DNA of 64,000 nucleotides from Penium margaritaceum (GCA_023375785.1 SZWC01000038.1:29582-93581), one strand, 5' to 3'. Counted from the first letter of the stretch, positions 49,948 through 62,100 are shown. Notes: generated from the sequence alone by a model not told the origin. A program made the numbers and translations.

Positions 49948-52900
49948 TCAAAGAGAGAAACCTTTTGCTATTTAGTGATTAGCAAGTACAAAGACTTTAA
50001 ACAAGCAGTGGAACGGTGTGGCTACCATGCACAATGACCAACCAGATTAGGCATGTGCCACTTACCATGACCAAATAACTTTACTATGTGTGCTCAACGT
50101 TGACAACCCATAACATGGGTCACGAATTCTCAGAGTGGGAAACAATGGTTTGGGAATACTAGATACCAACTAGCAAGTACAACGACCTTCAGTCAGTAGT
50201 AGCACGGTGTGGCTACCATGCACAATGACCGACCAAAGTAGGCATGTCTACTGCCTTTGACCAAAGAAATCCGCTGTGTGCGGTCAACGTTGACAACTCA
50301 TAATACGAGTCACAAATGGTCAGAGGGGGAGACAATGGTTTGGGAACACCAGGTATGAACTAGCAAGCACAATGACCTTCAATAAGTTGTTGCATAGTGT
50401 GGATACCATGCACGATGACCAACCAAAGTAGGCATATGTCCCTGACCATGACCAAGTAATGTTACTAAGTGTGGTAAAATTTGACAACTCATAACACGAG
50501 TCACAAATGGTAAGAGGGAGAGACAATAGTTTGGGAACCCTTAGAATCGACTAGAAAGGACAAAGAACTTCAATATGTAGTGGCACGTTGTGGCTAATAT
50601 GCACACCACACAACAAAACTAGGCACATGTCACTGACCATGACCAGAGAATTTCAATATGGGTGGTCAATGTTGACCAACCATAACACGAGTCAAAAACG
50701 GTCAGGGGAGGAAACAATGCTATGGGAATATCAGTTCTCAACTAGCAAGTACAACGACCTTCAGCCAGTAGCAGCACGGTGTGGCTACCATGCACAATGA
50801 CCGACCAAAGTAGGCATGTGTACAGCCTTTGACCAAAGAAATCCGCTGTGTGTGGTCAACGTTGACAACTCATAACACAAGTCACAAATGGTCAGAGGGA
50901 GAAACAATGGTTTGGGAACACCAAGCATCAACTAGCAAGCACAAGAAGCTTCAATAAGTTGTGGCACGGTGTGGATACCATGCACGATGACCAACCAAAG
51001 TAGGTAAATGTCACTGACCATGACCAAGTAATGGCACTAAGTGTGGTAAACTTTGACAACTCATAACACGAGTCACAAATGGTCATGGTGGAAGATACCG
51101 GTTTGTGAATACTAGTTATCGACTAGCAAGTACAAATACCTTCAATTTGTAGTGGCACAGTGTGGCTACAATGTACAGTGACCAACCAAAGTAGGCAAAT
51201 GTCACTGACCATGAACAAAGAATTTCACTTCATGTGGTCAATGTTGACAACTCCCAACACGAGTCATAAATATTCATAGGGGGTAACAATGGTTTGGGAA
51301 CACTAGCTATCAACAAGAAAGCACAAAGACCTTCCATGCGTAGTGACACGGCGTGGTAACCATGTACAGTGACAACCCAAAGTAGGCATATGTCACTAGC
51401 CATGACCAAACGGATTTCAGAGTGTGTGGTCAACGTTGAAAACGCATACCACGAGTCATAAATGGTCAGGGAGGGAAACAATGGGTTGGGAACACTAGTA
51501 ATCAACTAGCAAGTACAAAGATTTTCAACAAGTAGTGGCACAGTGTGGGTAGCGTTCACAGTGAGCAACCAAAGGATGCATATGTCCTTGACTATGACCG
51601 AAGAAGTCCCCTATGTGAGGTCAACATTGAAAAATCATAACACGATTCACAGATGATCAGAGGGAAAGACAATGGTATAAGAACCCTATGTATAGACTAA
51701 AAAGGACAAAGAACTTCAAGACGTAGTGGCACGGTGTGGCTACTATGCACACCAAACAACCAAAGTAGGCATACATCACTGACCATGACCAAAGACTTTC
51801 AATATGGGTGGTCAACGTTCACCAACCATAACACGAGTCACAACTGATCAGAGGGGGGAACAATGGTTTGGGAATATCAGTTTTCAACTAGCAAGTACAA
51901 CGTCCTTCAAGCAGTAGTAGCACGGTGTGGCTACCATGCACAATGACCGACCAAAGTAGGCATATGTACTGCCTTTGACCAAAAGAAATCCGCTGTGTGT
52001 GGTCAACGTTGACAACTCATAAAACAAGTCACAAATGTTCAGTGGGGGAAACAATGGTTTGGGAACACCAAGTATCAAATAGGAAGCACAAGGAGCTTCA
52101 ATACGTAGTGGCACAGTGTGGATACCATGCACGATGACCAACCAAAATAGGTATATGTCACTGACCATGACCAAATAATGGCACTACGTGTGGTAAACCT
52201 TGACAACTCATAACACGAGTCACCAATGGTCATGGTGGAAGATAATGGTTTGTGAATACGAGTTCTCGACTAGCAAGTACAAATACCTTCAATATGTAGT
52301 GGCACAGTGTGGCTACAATGCACAGTGACTAACCAAATTATGCATATGTCACTGACCATGAACAAAGAATTTCACTTCATGTGGTCAGCGTTGACAACTC
52401 ACAACACGGATCACTGATAATCAGAGGGGGTAACAATGGTTTGGGAACACTAGCTATCAACTAGAAAACACAAAGACCTTCAATACGTAGTGACACGGCG
52501 TGGTAACCACGTACAGTGACAAACCAAACTAGGCATGTGTCACTAACCATGACCAAAGAATTTCAATAAGGGTGGTCAACGTTAACAACCCATAACTTGA
52601 GTCACAAATGGTCAGAGGGGGAAAACATGGTTTCAAAACACTATGTATCTTCTAGCAAGTACAAATATGTTTGGCATGTATTGGCACGGTGTGGCTACCG
52701 TGCACAATGACCTATCCAAGTAGGCATACATCACTGCTCATGACCAAATAAGTTTAGTGTGTGGTTAACGTTCACAACTCATAATGCAAGTGAAAAATGG
52801 GCAGAGGGGGAAACAATGGTTTGGAAATACTTGATATCGACTAGCAAGTACAAAGACCTTCGATAAGTGGTGGCACGGTGTGACCAACCAAAGTATGCTT

Positions 52901-52950
52901 GTGTCACTGAATATCATAAAAAGAGTTTCACTATGTCTAGTCAACTTTCT
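49948..52950 (+). repeat. Satellite array S6: J-A-B/E-F, a hexamer, A-B-C-G-H-I
   Basis: J (about 50030), A (50217), B/E fusion (50406), F, A-B-C-D-E-F (50790-51939), A-B-C (51940 on), G (52513), H (52700) and a shortened I. With the cassettes on either side this forms a ~3.5-kb unit. The next copy begins identically (J, A with the private CATGTCTACTGCC, B/E fusion, F) after 53451, before element 2 interrupts it. Confidence 0.85.
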
Positions 52951-53450
52951 TTCTTACGGCTGGTCAATCGGAGCAATGGTTGAGAGGTTATTCAAGCATT
53001 AAGTTGCAAAAGTTGAAATTCAGTCTCTGTGAAATTTTTATGATTAAACTAGCTTTGTTATCATTCATGCTTTTCAGAACTACCCTCTAATCTTACACCC
53101 CCTTATTTTCTGCCCTTTACCCATAGGAACCCTTGTCATGTCATTTGGACATCATATGTACACCATGTGCGCTGGCTTAGTGCTTATAGAGTTAGATTCT
53201 GGAGCGGTAGTTCCTGGGTTTGAATCCTCGTACGCGTCATATAGAATAGGCTCGCGACCTGGGGGGGGGTGTGTTGTGATACCTCAACTCTACCTTCGAG
53301 CATAAGCGGTGGGGGGAGGGGGTAGGGGGGTGTCATAATGCGGTCCCAAATATGTCCTCCAGGTCGTCCACGGAACATCCCTCTAGGGGGGTGAGAGGGA
53401 GTATTCCAGTGAAGACACCTACGCGTAACAAATCAACAAAAACCGACCTG
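52951..53450 (+). repeat. G-rich tRNA-like cassette insert, copy 6
   Basis: Same junctions as the other copies. The tRNA-like module is at 53167-53236, with A-box-like TGGCTTAGTGC and B-box-like GGTTTGAATCC (53217-53227). The G-runs near 53261-53269 and 53311-53329 are shorter than in copies 3 and 4. Confidence 0.75.
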
Positions 53451-54381
53451 GTGTCAAAGGGAGAAACCTTTTGCTATTAATTGAACAGCAAGTACAAAGA
53501 CATTCAACAAGTAGTGGAACGGTGTGGCTACCATGCACAATGACCAACCAGATTAGGCATGTACCATTTACCATGACCAAATAACTTTACTATGTGTGGT
53601 CAACGTTGACAGCCCATAATATGGGTCACGAATTGTCAGAGGGGGGAACAATAGTTTGGGAATACTAGATACCAACTAGCAAGTACAACGACCTTCAGTC
53701 AATAGAAGCACGGTGTGGCTACCATGCACAATGACCGACCAAAGTAGGCATGTCTACTGCCTTTGACAAAAGAAATCCGCTGTGTGTGGTCAACGTTGAC
53801 AACTCATAACACGAGTCACACATGGTCAGAGGGGGAGACAATGGTTTGGGAACACTAGGTATCAGCTAGCATGCACAATGACCTTCAATAAGTTGTGGCG
53901 CGGTGTGGATACCATGCACGATGACCAACCAAAGTAGGCATATGTCGCTGACCATGACCAAATAATGTCACTAAGTGTGGTAAATTCTGACAACTCAAAA
54001 CACGAGTCACAAATGGTCAGAGAGAGAGACAATGGTTTGGGAACCCTATGTATCAACTAGAAAGGACAAAGAACTTGAATACGCAGTGGCAAGGTGTGGC
54101 TAACATGCACACCAAACACCCAAACTAGGCATATGTTTCTGACCATGACCAGAGAATTTCGACATGGGTGGTCAATGTTGACCAGCCATAACACGAGTCA
54201 AAAACGGTCAGGGGAGGAAATAATGCTATTGGAATATCAGTTCTCAACTAGCAAATACAACAACCTATAGTCAGTAGACGCACGGTGTGGCTACCATGCA
54301 CAATGACCGACCAAAGTAGGCATGTGTACTGCTTTCGACCAAAGAAATCCGCTGTGTGTGGTCAACGTTGACAACTCATAA
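53451..54381 (+). repeat. Satellite array S7: J-A-B/E-F-A, interrupted by element 2
   Basis: I tail, J (53530), A (53723), B/E fusion (53913), F (54103) and A (54295). The last A stops at 54381, at the copia element, and continues at 59100 with CATAATACGAG. Confidence 0.88.
54377..54381 (+). repeat. Target site duplication CATAA, left copy (element 2)
   Basis: CATAA precedes the LTR start TGTTGG and is repeated at 59100-59104 after the LTR end CAACA. The intact monomer A would read AACTCATAATACGAG. Confidence 0.9.
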
Positions 54382-54450
54382 TGTTGGAGTGATGCTCCTC
54401 ACCATGGCAGGAGTGAATCCAAAAAGGAACACCAAAAAGACAAGCCTTAG

Positions 54451-54505
54451 TGGCTTAGTGGTGAATCATGTCCACATCTAGAGGCAGTGGCCCGGGTTCA
54501 AGTCC
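54451..54505 (+). promoter_or_regulatory. tRNA-like A-box/B-box module inside the LTR
   Basis: TGGCTTAGTGG (54451-54461) fits the Pol III A-box consensus exactly. GGTTCAAGTCC (54495-54505) fits the B-box consensus. Their starts are 44 bp apart. The module is also present in the 3' LTR (near 58470-58525) and in element 3's LTR. It could be a SINE or tRNA fragment captured by an ancestral LTR, or an internal Pol III promoter. Confidence 0.6.
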
Positions 54506-54589
54506 CACAAGATGAAATTATGCCCTGCCTCAAGGGAGGTGGAAAATAGATTCCAGGAAGCTAGCTCAACCTCTAGAGTTCCTCTTTAA

Positions 54590-54750
54590 GTTTCTAGAAG
54601 GCCAGGTGAGGGTCCAGGAAGGTGGCACACCTTCTAGAAGGGGTGACTTGTCCTACAAGGCATCTAGAGGTGTCTTGGTCTTCTGGACACCTTCCCTCCT
54701 ACTAGAAGCAAGCTGAGGAATCTAGGAAAGGGCAGAAGCTTCTAGAGGAG
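54590..54750 (+). promoter_or_regulatory. Cluster of heat-shock-element-like motifs in the LTR
   Basis: Perfect TTCTAGAA dyads lie at 54592-54599 and 54632-54639. GAAGCTTCTAGA lies at 54735-54746 and approaches the alternating GAAnnTTCnnGAA pattern bound by heat-shock factors. More CTAGAA and TTCTGG half-sites lie between. The cluster is upstream of the LTR TATA box. Arabidopsis ONSEN (a copia element) uses LTR heat-shock elements for heat activation; the same role here is inferred only. Confidence 0.5.
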
Positions 54751-54875
54751 GGAAGGGATGCCTTCCTAGGTGGGAAAAGGACAGCCTACCAAGGAGCACT
54801 CTAGAATCCATAGAATCTGCTAGGAAGCTCCAAATCTGGCATGCTTTGGTGTTCTGGAAAGCTTAGATCAGTGGC

Positions 54876-54882
54876 TATAAAA
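54876..54882 (+). promoter_or_regulatory. LTR TATA box
   Basis: TATAAAA in the context GTGGCTATAAAATGCC, about 200 bp before the LTR end. It is a plausible Pol II core promoter. The same sequence is in the 3' LTR at 58895-58901. Confidence 0.65.
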
Positions 54883-55082
54883 TGCCACTGCTTTTGAGCC
54901 TTGATCAGGTGTTAATTCCCGTCCAATTGAGAACACAACTATTGCCTCACTCTCTGACCAGATTTTTCCATCCTTGGAACCAGTTGCCTCCATATTTTCA
55001 GTCTCTCCAAAAACAGTTGGTGGTGTGAACCAGCCACTGCTAGGGACCCTCCAGGGTGCACACTCACCCTCAGGACAACAAA

Positions 55083-55097
55083 GGGTTATGGGCCCAC
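55083..55097 (+). other. Primer-binding site of element 2: half-tRNA initiator Met type
   Basis: GGGTTATGGGCCCAC two bases after the LTR, identical to that of element 1, although the LTRs are unrelated. It is complementary to the anticodon arm of plant initiator tRNA-Met. Confidence 0.75.
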
Positions 55098-55148
55098 GCT
55101 TCTAAGGGGTTCAAAGCCAGCTTGATTTCATGCTTCCAACAGCAAGAC

Positions 55149-55930
55149 ATGGCAACCAGTGAGCAAGAGAGCAGCCGCGCTGTCCTCAAGTTTGATGGGA
55201 CAGGATTCGCCTTGTGGAGGTGGCAGGTTGAGGTCTTCCTCAACGACAAGAGACTGCTTGAGCTTGTAAAAGGTGATGAGACTGCTCCGCCGGAGACTAC
55301 AACAGCTGAGGTGAAGGAGGCATACAAGAAGCGCAACAAAAAGGCGTTGGCGCTCCTTGTGTCCGCGTTATGCCCACCACAACTTGGGCACATCCAAGGA
55401 TGCACCCTGGCCGCGGACGCATGGTCAAAACTCTGCTCCATCTACCAGTCAAGTAATCTTGCCAACCAGCTCTTCATCTTCAAACGGCTCGTCACCCTCT
55501 GAGCCAACGAAGGCGACAACATCATGGAGATCATGCAGCAGATTGAGTCCCTCGCAGCAGAGTGCGTGGCCACGGGTTGGGAGGTCGACTCTCAGTTGCA
55601 AGCTCTGATCCTCCTTCTGGCCTTGCCAGACAGTTGGAGTCCCATGATCACAGTCCTTGGTGGCTGGCCTTCCGACGAGCTGAAGTACCCCAAGGTTGCT
55701 GAGTACGTACGCAATGAGAAGATGCGACGTGGCGGTCGAGAGAGTGCAGCGGCATCAAGTTCAGCTTACACGGTTCATCCTCAAAGTGGAGGCCGAGGCG
55801 ACAAGTGGAAGGGTGCCAAACAAGGCACTAAGAAGGCTGACAAGAAGGGGGAGTGCTTCAACTGCGGCAAGGAGGGCCACTACGCGCGCAACTGTCTTAT
55901 GAAGAAAACAGATCGGTCGCAGCAGGGCGA
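55149..55930 (+). mobile_element. gag region of element 2
   Basis: Begins at MATSEQESSRAV; followed by KFDGTGFALWRWQVEVFL, IYQSSNLANQLFIFKRL and LALPDSWSPMITVLGGW. A CCHC zinc knuckle (CFNCGKEGHYARNC) lies near 55857-55895. The protein would package element RNA. It is similar throughout to element 1 gag. Confidence 0.87.
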
Positions 55931-55979
55931 GAAGAAAGATGAGCACGCCCTTATGGCGTACAACTCCACCAACTTGAAG

Positions 55980-56300
55980 GATCCGGGACTTGCCGTCATC
56001 GACTCCGGATCAGGCCGCCACACGCAATGCAACAGGGCGGCATTTGTCACCTACGGCGCCTCGGAGAGACGCATGACGGTGGCCAATGGAAAAACAGAGG
56101 TGGCCGCCGGTGAGGGTAACGTCCGCATTGAGTCAATTGTGGATGGAAAACCTGTCACGAGTACAATCTACGATGTGCTGCATATGCCTAACTTTGGGGC
56201 AAACCTGCTCTCCGTCAGCCGCCTTACCGACAAGGGACTTGAGGTGCTCTTCACAAAAAAGGAGGCCGTCATCCGCAAAGAGGGCAAAGGTGAGGTGATT
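55980..56300 (+). mobile_element. Aspartic protease region of element 2
   Basis: IDSGSGRHTQCNRAAFV carries the D-S-G catalytic-type motif, followed by the family's MTVANGKTEVAAGEGNV and YDVLHMPNFGANLLSVS. It processes the polyprotein in this class. Confidence 0.8.
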
Positions 56301-56329
56301 GCGCGTGCCAAGAGGGAGGAGGACTTGTA

Positions 56330-57870
56330 CCTGCTACGCGCAAAGATCCTCAGGAGCCGGGTGGGGTCCAACGCCGCCAATCTTGCAACGAAGGACGGAG
56401 GAGACTTGGACCTATGGCACCGCCAACTCTGCCACATTTCTCCATCAACAGTGAAGGAGATGGCTAAGAGGGAAGTGGTGCGGGGTCTCCAAATCAACGG
56501 CCTTGATGGAACCAAGGAGTCCGTGTGTGAGCCATGCATCATTGGCAAATCAACNGACTTGTACCTGCTACGCGCAAAGATCCTCAGCAGCCGGGTGGGG
56601 TCCAACGCCGCCAATCTTGCAACGAAGGATGGAGGAGACCTGGACCTATGGCACCGCCGACTCTGCCACGTTTCTCCATCAACAGTGAAGGAGATGGCTA
56701 AGAGGGAAGTGGTGCGGGGTCTCCAAATCAGCGGCCTTGATGGAACCAAGGAGTCCGTGTGTGAGCCATGCATCATTGGCAAATCAACTCGGCAGCCGTT
56801 TGTCGCCAAGGGGACGCGTGCATCGGCAAAACTGGCCGTGGTACANTCATCCGCAAAGAGGGCAAAGGTGAGGTGATTGCGCGTGCCAAGAGGGAGGAGG
56901 ACTTGTACCTGCTACGCGCAAAGATCCTCAGGAGCCGGGTGGGGTCCAACGCCGCCAATCTTGCAACGAAGGACGGAGGAGACTTGGACCTATGGCACCG
57001 CCAACTCTGCCACATTTCTCCATCAACAGTGAAGGAGATGGCTAAGAGGGAAGTGGTGCGGGGTCTCCAAATCAACGGCCTTGATGGAACCAAGGAGTCC
57101 GTGTGTGAGCCATGCATCATTGGCAAATCAACTCGGCAGCCGTTTGTCGCCAAGGGGACGCGTGCATCAGCAAAATTGGCCGTGGTACACACAGATGTGT
57201 GTGGACTGCTTGAGAGCTCCATCGGTGGAGCTCGCTACTTCCTCACCTTCATCGATGACCACAGCCGGAAACTCTACCTCTACCCAATGAAGCGGAAGAG
57301 TGAGGTCCTTGCGTGCATGCAAGAGTTTGTGGCTGATGTGGAGCGGCAAAAAGAGTTGAAGGTGAAGGCGTTCCGGAGTGACAACGGCGGGGAATATGCG
57401 GGGTGCCTTGGGTGGATGAAGAGCAAGGAGATTGAGTTGCAGAAAACAACTCCATACTCCCCACAAAAGATAGGCGTCGCAGAGAGAGCAAAGCGCACAA
57501 TCCTTAACATGGTGCGATCCATGTCGACGCCGGCCTTACACAACGGTATTGGGCGGAGGCGGCAAGGACACCAGCGTACATCACGAATCTCATGCCGACC
57601 AAGCCGCTGAAGGACTGGAGAGCAATGCGTGGAAGATGCCACAAGAAGTGTGGAGCGGGAGGAAGCCGGCAGTGGGTCACCTCCGCACGTTTGGTTGTGT
57701 TGCACATGCAATGGTGCAGGCACATGAGGGACGGAGCAAGTTGGACCCACGTACCCGCCGGTGTATTTTCTTTGGATATGAGAGTGGAAGCAAGGCATAT
57801 CGGCTCTTTGACCCAAGGAGGCAGCAGATTGTGTGGAGTCGCGACGTCACGTTCGACGAGAAAAACCATG
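56330..57870 (+). mobile_element. Integrase region of element 2 (assembly uncertain)
   Basis: GAG-pre-integrase signatures (LDLWHRQLCH and CEPCIIGKSTRQPF), then the core (VVHTDVCGLLESS, FLTFIDDHSRKLYLYP, KAFRSDNGGEYAG) and C-terminal segments (LRTFGCVAHAMV, GYESGSKAYRLFDPRRQQ). The pre-integrase stretch appears three times around the Ns at 56555 and 56846. The repeated pieces are identical or nearly so, and the repetition is probably an assembly effect. Confidence 0.8.
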
Positions 57871-58389
57871 GACACAGAAGGAGGCAGGTGTCTCCAAGAG
57901 GGGGGAGTGGATGCCACTCCTTGAGGGGGAGACACCGGAGGACGTGAATGAGGGTGACGTCCTCGCAGCAGCACCAGCCAGAGATCATCGCCTCAGGGAT
58001 GGGCGAGCGACAGACTTTATTCCGGCCAGTTCGGATGAGGAATCCGAAGCACCGGAGATGGACGTGAAGGTGAAGAGTCAACAGATGTCTCCAAGGTCTC
58101 CAAGAGAGGGGGAGCATGCGCTTGGAAAGGATGGCGCCGAAAGGGGACATCAACAAGAACAACCACCTCAACAGCCCCACACGAGTAGCCGTGTGCGAAG
58201 AAGGACAAAAACATACGATGCCAACAAGGGCATTTGGACTGGTTTCGTGCAAGAGGAGCCTCAAGGAGGCACTGCCGAAAAAGGATGCGGCTGAGTGGGA
58301 GGGAGCAATAAAGTATGAGCAAGCGTCCCATTAGGAGAAAGGCTCTTCAGTTGCAGGCTGAGCATGGATGACTGCCATGGGTGATGCGC

Positions 58390-58399
58390 AAGGGGGAGA
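58390..58399 (+). other. Polypurine tract of element 2
   Basis: AAGGGGGAGA immediately before the 3' LTR, identical to that of element 1. Confidence 0.85.
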
Positions 58400-58400
58400 T

Positions 58401-59099
58401 TGTTGGAGTGATGCTCCTCACCATGGCAGGAGTGACTCCAAAATGGAACACCAAAAAGACAAGCCTTAGTGGCTTAGTGGTTAATCGTGTCCACCTCTAG
58501 AGGCAGGGTCCCGGGTTCAAGTCCCACAAGATGAAATTCTGCCCTGCCTCAAGGGAGGTGCAAAATAGATGCCAGGAAGCTAGCTCAACCTCTAGAGTTC
58601 CTCTTTAAGTTTCTAGAAGGCCAGGTGAGGGTCCAGGAAGGTGGCACACCTTCTAGAAGGGGTGACTTATCCTACAAGGCATCTAGAGGTGTCTTGGTCT
58701 TCTGGACACCTTCCCTCCTACTAGAAGCAAGTTGAGGAATCTAGGAAGGGGCAGAAGCTTCTAGAGGAGGGAAGGGATGCCTTCCTAGGTGGGAAAAGGA
58801 CAGCCTACCAAGGAGCACTCTAGAAGCCATAGAATCTGCTAGGAAGCTCCAAATCTGGCATGCTTTGGTGTTCTGGAAAGCTTAGATCAGTGGCTATAAA
58901 ATGCCACTGCTTGTGAGCCTTGATCAAGTGTTACTTCCCATCCAATTGAGGAAAAAACTATTGCCTCACTCTCTGACCAGATTTTGCCATCCTTGGAACC
59001 AGTTGCCTCCATAGTTTCAGTCTCTCCAAAAACAGTTGGTGGTGTGAACCAGCCACTGCTAGGGACCCTCCAGGGTGCACACTCAACCTCAGGACAACA
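58401..59099 (+). mobile_element. 3' LTR of element 2
   Basis: 699 bp, the same length as the 5' LTR and colinear with it, with the same tRNA-like module, TTCTAGAA motifs and TATAAAA (58895-58901). It ends CAACA and is followed by CATAA. Confidence 0.93.
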
Positions 59100-59104
59100 C
59101 ATAA
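59100..59104 (+). repeat. Target site duplication CATAA, right copy (element 2)
   Basis: Matches 54377-54381. Monomer A resumes with TACGAGTTACAAATGG. Confidence 0.9.
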
Positions 59105-62100
59105 TACGAGTTACAAATGGTCAGAGGGGAAAACAATGGTTTGGGAACACCAAATATCAACTAGCAAGCACAAGGAGCTTCAATGAGTTGTGGCACGGTG
59201 TCGATACCATGCAGGATGACCAACCAAAATGGCATATGTCACTGACCATGACCAAGTGATGGCACTAAGTGTGGTAAACTTTGACAACTCATAACACGAG
59301 TCACAAATGATCAGGGTGGAAGATAATGGTTTTTTAACACTAGTTATTGACTAGCAAGTACAAATACCTCCAATATGTAGTGGTACAGTGTGGCTACAAT
59401 GCACAGTGACCAACCAAAGTATGCATATGTCACTGACCATGAACAAAGAATTTCACTTCATGTGGTCAGCATTTACGACTCACAACACGAGTCGCAGATA
59501 GTCAGAGGGGGCTAACAATGGTTTGGGAACACTATCTGTCAACAAGAGAGCACAAAGACCTTTAATACGTAACGACACGGGGTGGTAATCATGTACAGTG
59601 ACAAACCAAAGTAGGCATGTATCACAAACCATGACCAAACGGATTTCACAGTGTGTGGTCAACGTTGAAAACTCATAACACGAGTCACAAATGGTCAGTA
59701 GGGGATACCATGGGTTGGGAATACTAGTTATCAACTAGCAAGTAGAAAGATTGTGGACAAGTAGTGGCACGGTGTGGCTAGCGTGCACAGTGACCAACGA
59801 AAGGATGCACACGTCAGTGATTATGACCGAAGAAGTCCACTATGTATGGTCAACGTTGACAACTCATAACACGAGTCACAAATGGTCAGAGGGAGAGACA
59901 GTGGTTTGGGAACCCTATGTATTGACTAGAAAGGACAAAGAACTTCAATACGTAGTGGCACGGTGTAGCTACTATGCATGCCAAACAACCAAACTAGGCA
60001 TATGTCACCAACCATGATGAAAGAATTCCAACATGGGTGGTCAACATTAACCAACCATAACACGAGTCACAAACGGTCAGAGGGGGAAACAATGGTCTGT
60101 GAATATCAGTTCTCAACTAGCAAGTAAAGCGAATTTCAATCAGTATAAGCACGATGTGGCTACCATGCACAATGACCGACCAAAGTAGGCATATGTACTA
60201 CCTTTGACCGAATAAATCGGCTGTGTGTGGTCAGTGTTGACAACTCATAATAGGAGTCACCAATGGTCAGACGGGGAGACAATGGTTTGGGAACACCAGG
60301 TATCAACTAGCAAGCACAATGACCTTCAATAAGTTGTGGCACGGTGTGGATACCATGCACGATGACCAACCAAAGTAGGCATATGTCACTGACCATGACC
60401 AAATAATGTCACTATGTGAGGTTAACTTTGACAACTCATAACACGAGTCACAAATGGTCATAGGGAGAGACAATGGTTTGGGAACCCTATGTATCGACTA
60501 CGAAGGACAAAGAACTTCAATACGTAGTGGCACGGTGTGGGTAATATGCACACCAAACAACCAAACTAGGCAATGTCACCGACCATGACCAGAGAATTTC
60601 AATATGGGTGGTCAATGTTGAGCAACCATAACACGAGTCAAAAACAGTCAGGGGAGGAAACAATGCTATGGGAATATCAGTTCCCAACTAGCAAGTACAA
60701 CGACCTTCAGTCAGTAGTAGCACGATGTGGCTACCATGCACAATGACCAACTAAAGTAGGCAAATGTAATGCCTTTGACCAAAGAAATCCGCTGTGTGTG
60801 GTCAACGTTGACAATTCATAATACGAGTCAGAAGTGGTCAGAGGGGTAAACAATGGTTTGGGAACACCAGGTATCAAATAGCAAGCACAAGGAGTTTCGA
60901 TACGTTGTGGCACATTGTGGATACGATGCACGATGACCAACCAAAGTAGGCATATGTCACTCACCATGACCAAATAATGGCACTAAGTGTGGTAAACTTT
61001 GACAACTCATAACACGAGTCACAGATGGTCAGGGTGGAAGAAAATGGTTTGTCAAAACTAGTTATTGACTAGCAAGTACAAATACCTTCAATATGTAGTG
61101 GCACAGTGTGTCTACAATGCACAGTGACCAACCAAAGAATGCATATGTCACTGACAGTGAACAAAGAATTTCACTTCATGTGGTCAACATTTACGACTCA
61201 CAACACAGGTCGCAGATAGTCAGAGGGGGCTAACAATGGTTTGGGAACACAATCTGTCAACAAGAGAGCACAAACACGTTCGATACGTAATGACACGGCG
61301 TGGTAATCATGTACAGTGACAAACCAAAGTGAGCATGTGTCACAAACCATGACCAAACGGATTTCACAGTGTGTGGTCAACGTTGAAAACTCATAATACA
61401 AGTCACAAATCGTCAGTGGGGGAAACCATGGGTTGGGAACACTAGTTATCAACTAGCAAGTAGAAAGATTTTCGATATTTACTGGCACGGTGTGGCTAGC
61501 GTGCAAAGTGACCAACCAACGGATGCACACTTCACTGACTATGACCGAAGAAGTCCACTATGTATGGTCAACATTGACAACTCATAACACGAGTCACAAA
61601 TGGTCAGTGGGAGAGACAATGGTTTGCGAACCCTATGTATCAACTAGAAAGGACAAAGAGCTTCAATACGTAGTGGCACGGTGTGGCTACTTTGCACACC
61701 AAACAACCAAACTAGGCATATGTCACCAACCATGATGAAACAATTCCAATATGGGTGGTCAACATTCACCAACCATAACACGAGTCACAAACAGTCAGAG
61801 GAGGAAACAATGGTCTGTGAATATCAGTTCTCAACTAGCAAGTACAGCGACCTTCAATCAATATAAGCACGGTGTGGCTACGATGCACAATGACCGACCA
61901 AATCAGGCATATGTACTACCTTTGACCAAAGAAATCCGCTGTCTGTAGTCAGTGTTGACAACTCATAATAGGGGTCACCAATGGACAGAGGGGGAGACAA
62001 TGGTTTGGCAACACCAGGTATCAACTAGCAAGCAAAATGACCTTCAATATGTTGTTGCACGGTGTGGATACCATGCACGATGACCAACCAAAATAGGCAT

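Larger units (their letters stand above)
54382..55080 (+). mobile_element. 5' LTR of element 2
   Basis: 699 bp from TGTTGGAGTG to CAGGACAACA, with the perfect short terminal inverted repeat TGTTG/CAACA. It contains a tRNA-like module, heat-shock-element-like motifs and a TATA box, described separately. Confidence 0.93.
54382..59099 (+). mobile_element. Copia element 2 (second family), broken
   Basis: A Ty1/copia element in + orientation with two 699-bp LTRs, a CATAA target duplication, the same half-tRNA primer-binding site and the same polypurine tract as element 1. The LTRs show about two dozen differences by eye (roughly 3-4%), so it is younger than element 1. Recognised parts are gag, protease and integrase with a downstream linker; RT and RNase H were not recognised. 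It is broken in several places. Two single Ns (56555, 56846) with repeated flanks make its interior assembly doubtful. Its LTR is unlike that of element 1, although the proteins are clearly related. Confidence 0.92.

Noticed and set aside
54382-55080. A host gene promoter or intron, suggested by the TATA box and tRNA-like sequence
   Set aside because: The block is an LTR: it recurs colinearly at 58401-59099 and 63078-63665, has TGTTG/CAACA ends and is flanked by a 5-bp target duplication.
56330-57130. True internal triplication of the pre-integrase segment in element 2
   Set aside because: The repeats are bounded by single Ns and are identical or nearly so, as at other mis-joined sites in the window. 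Assembly artefact is simpler.
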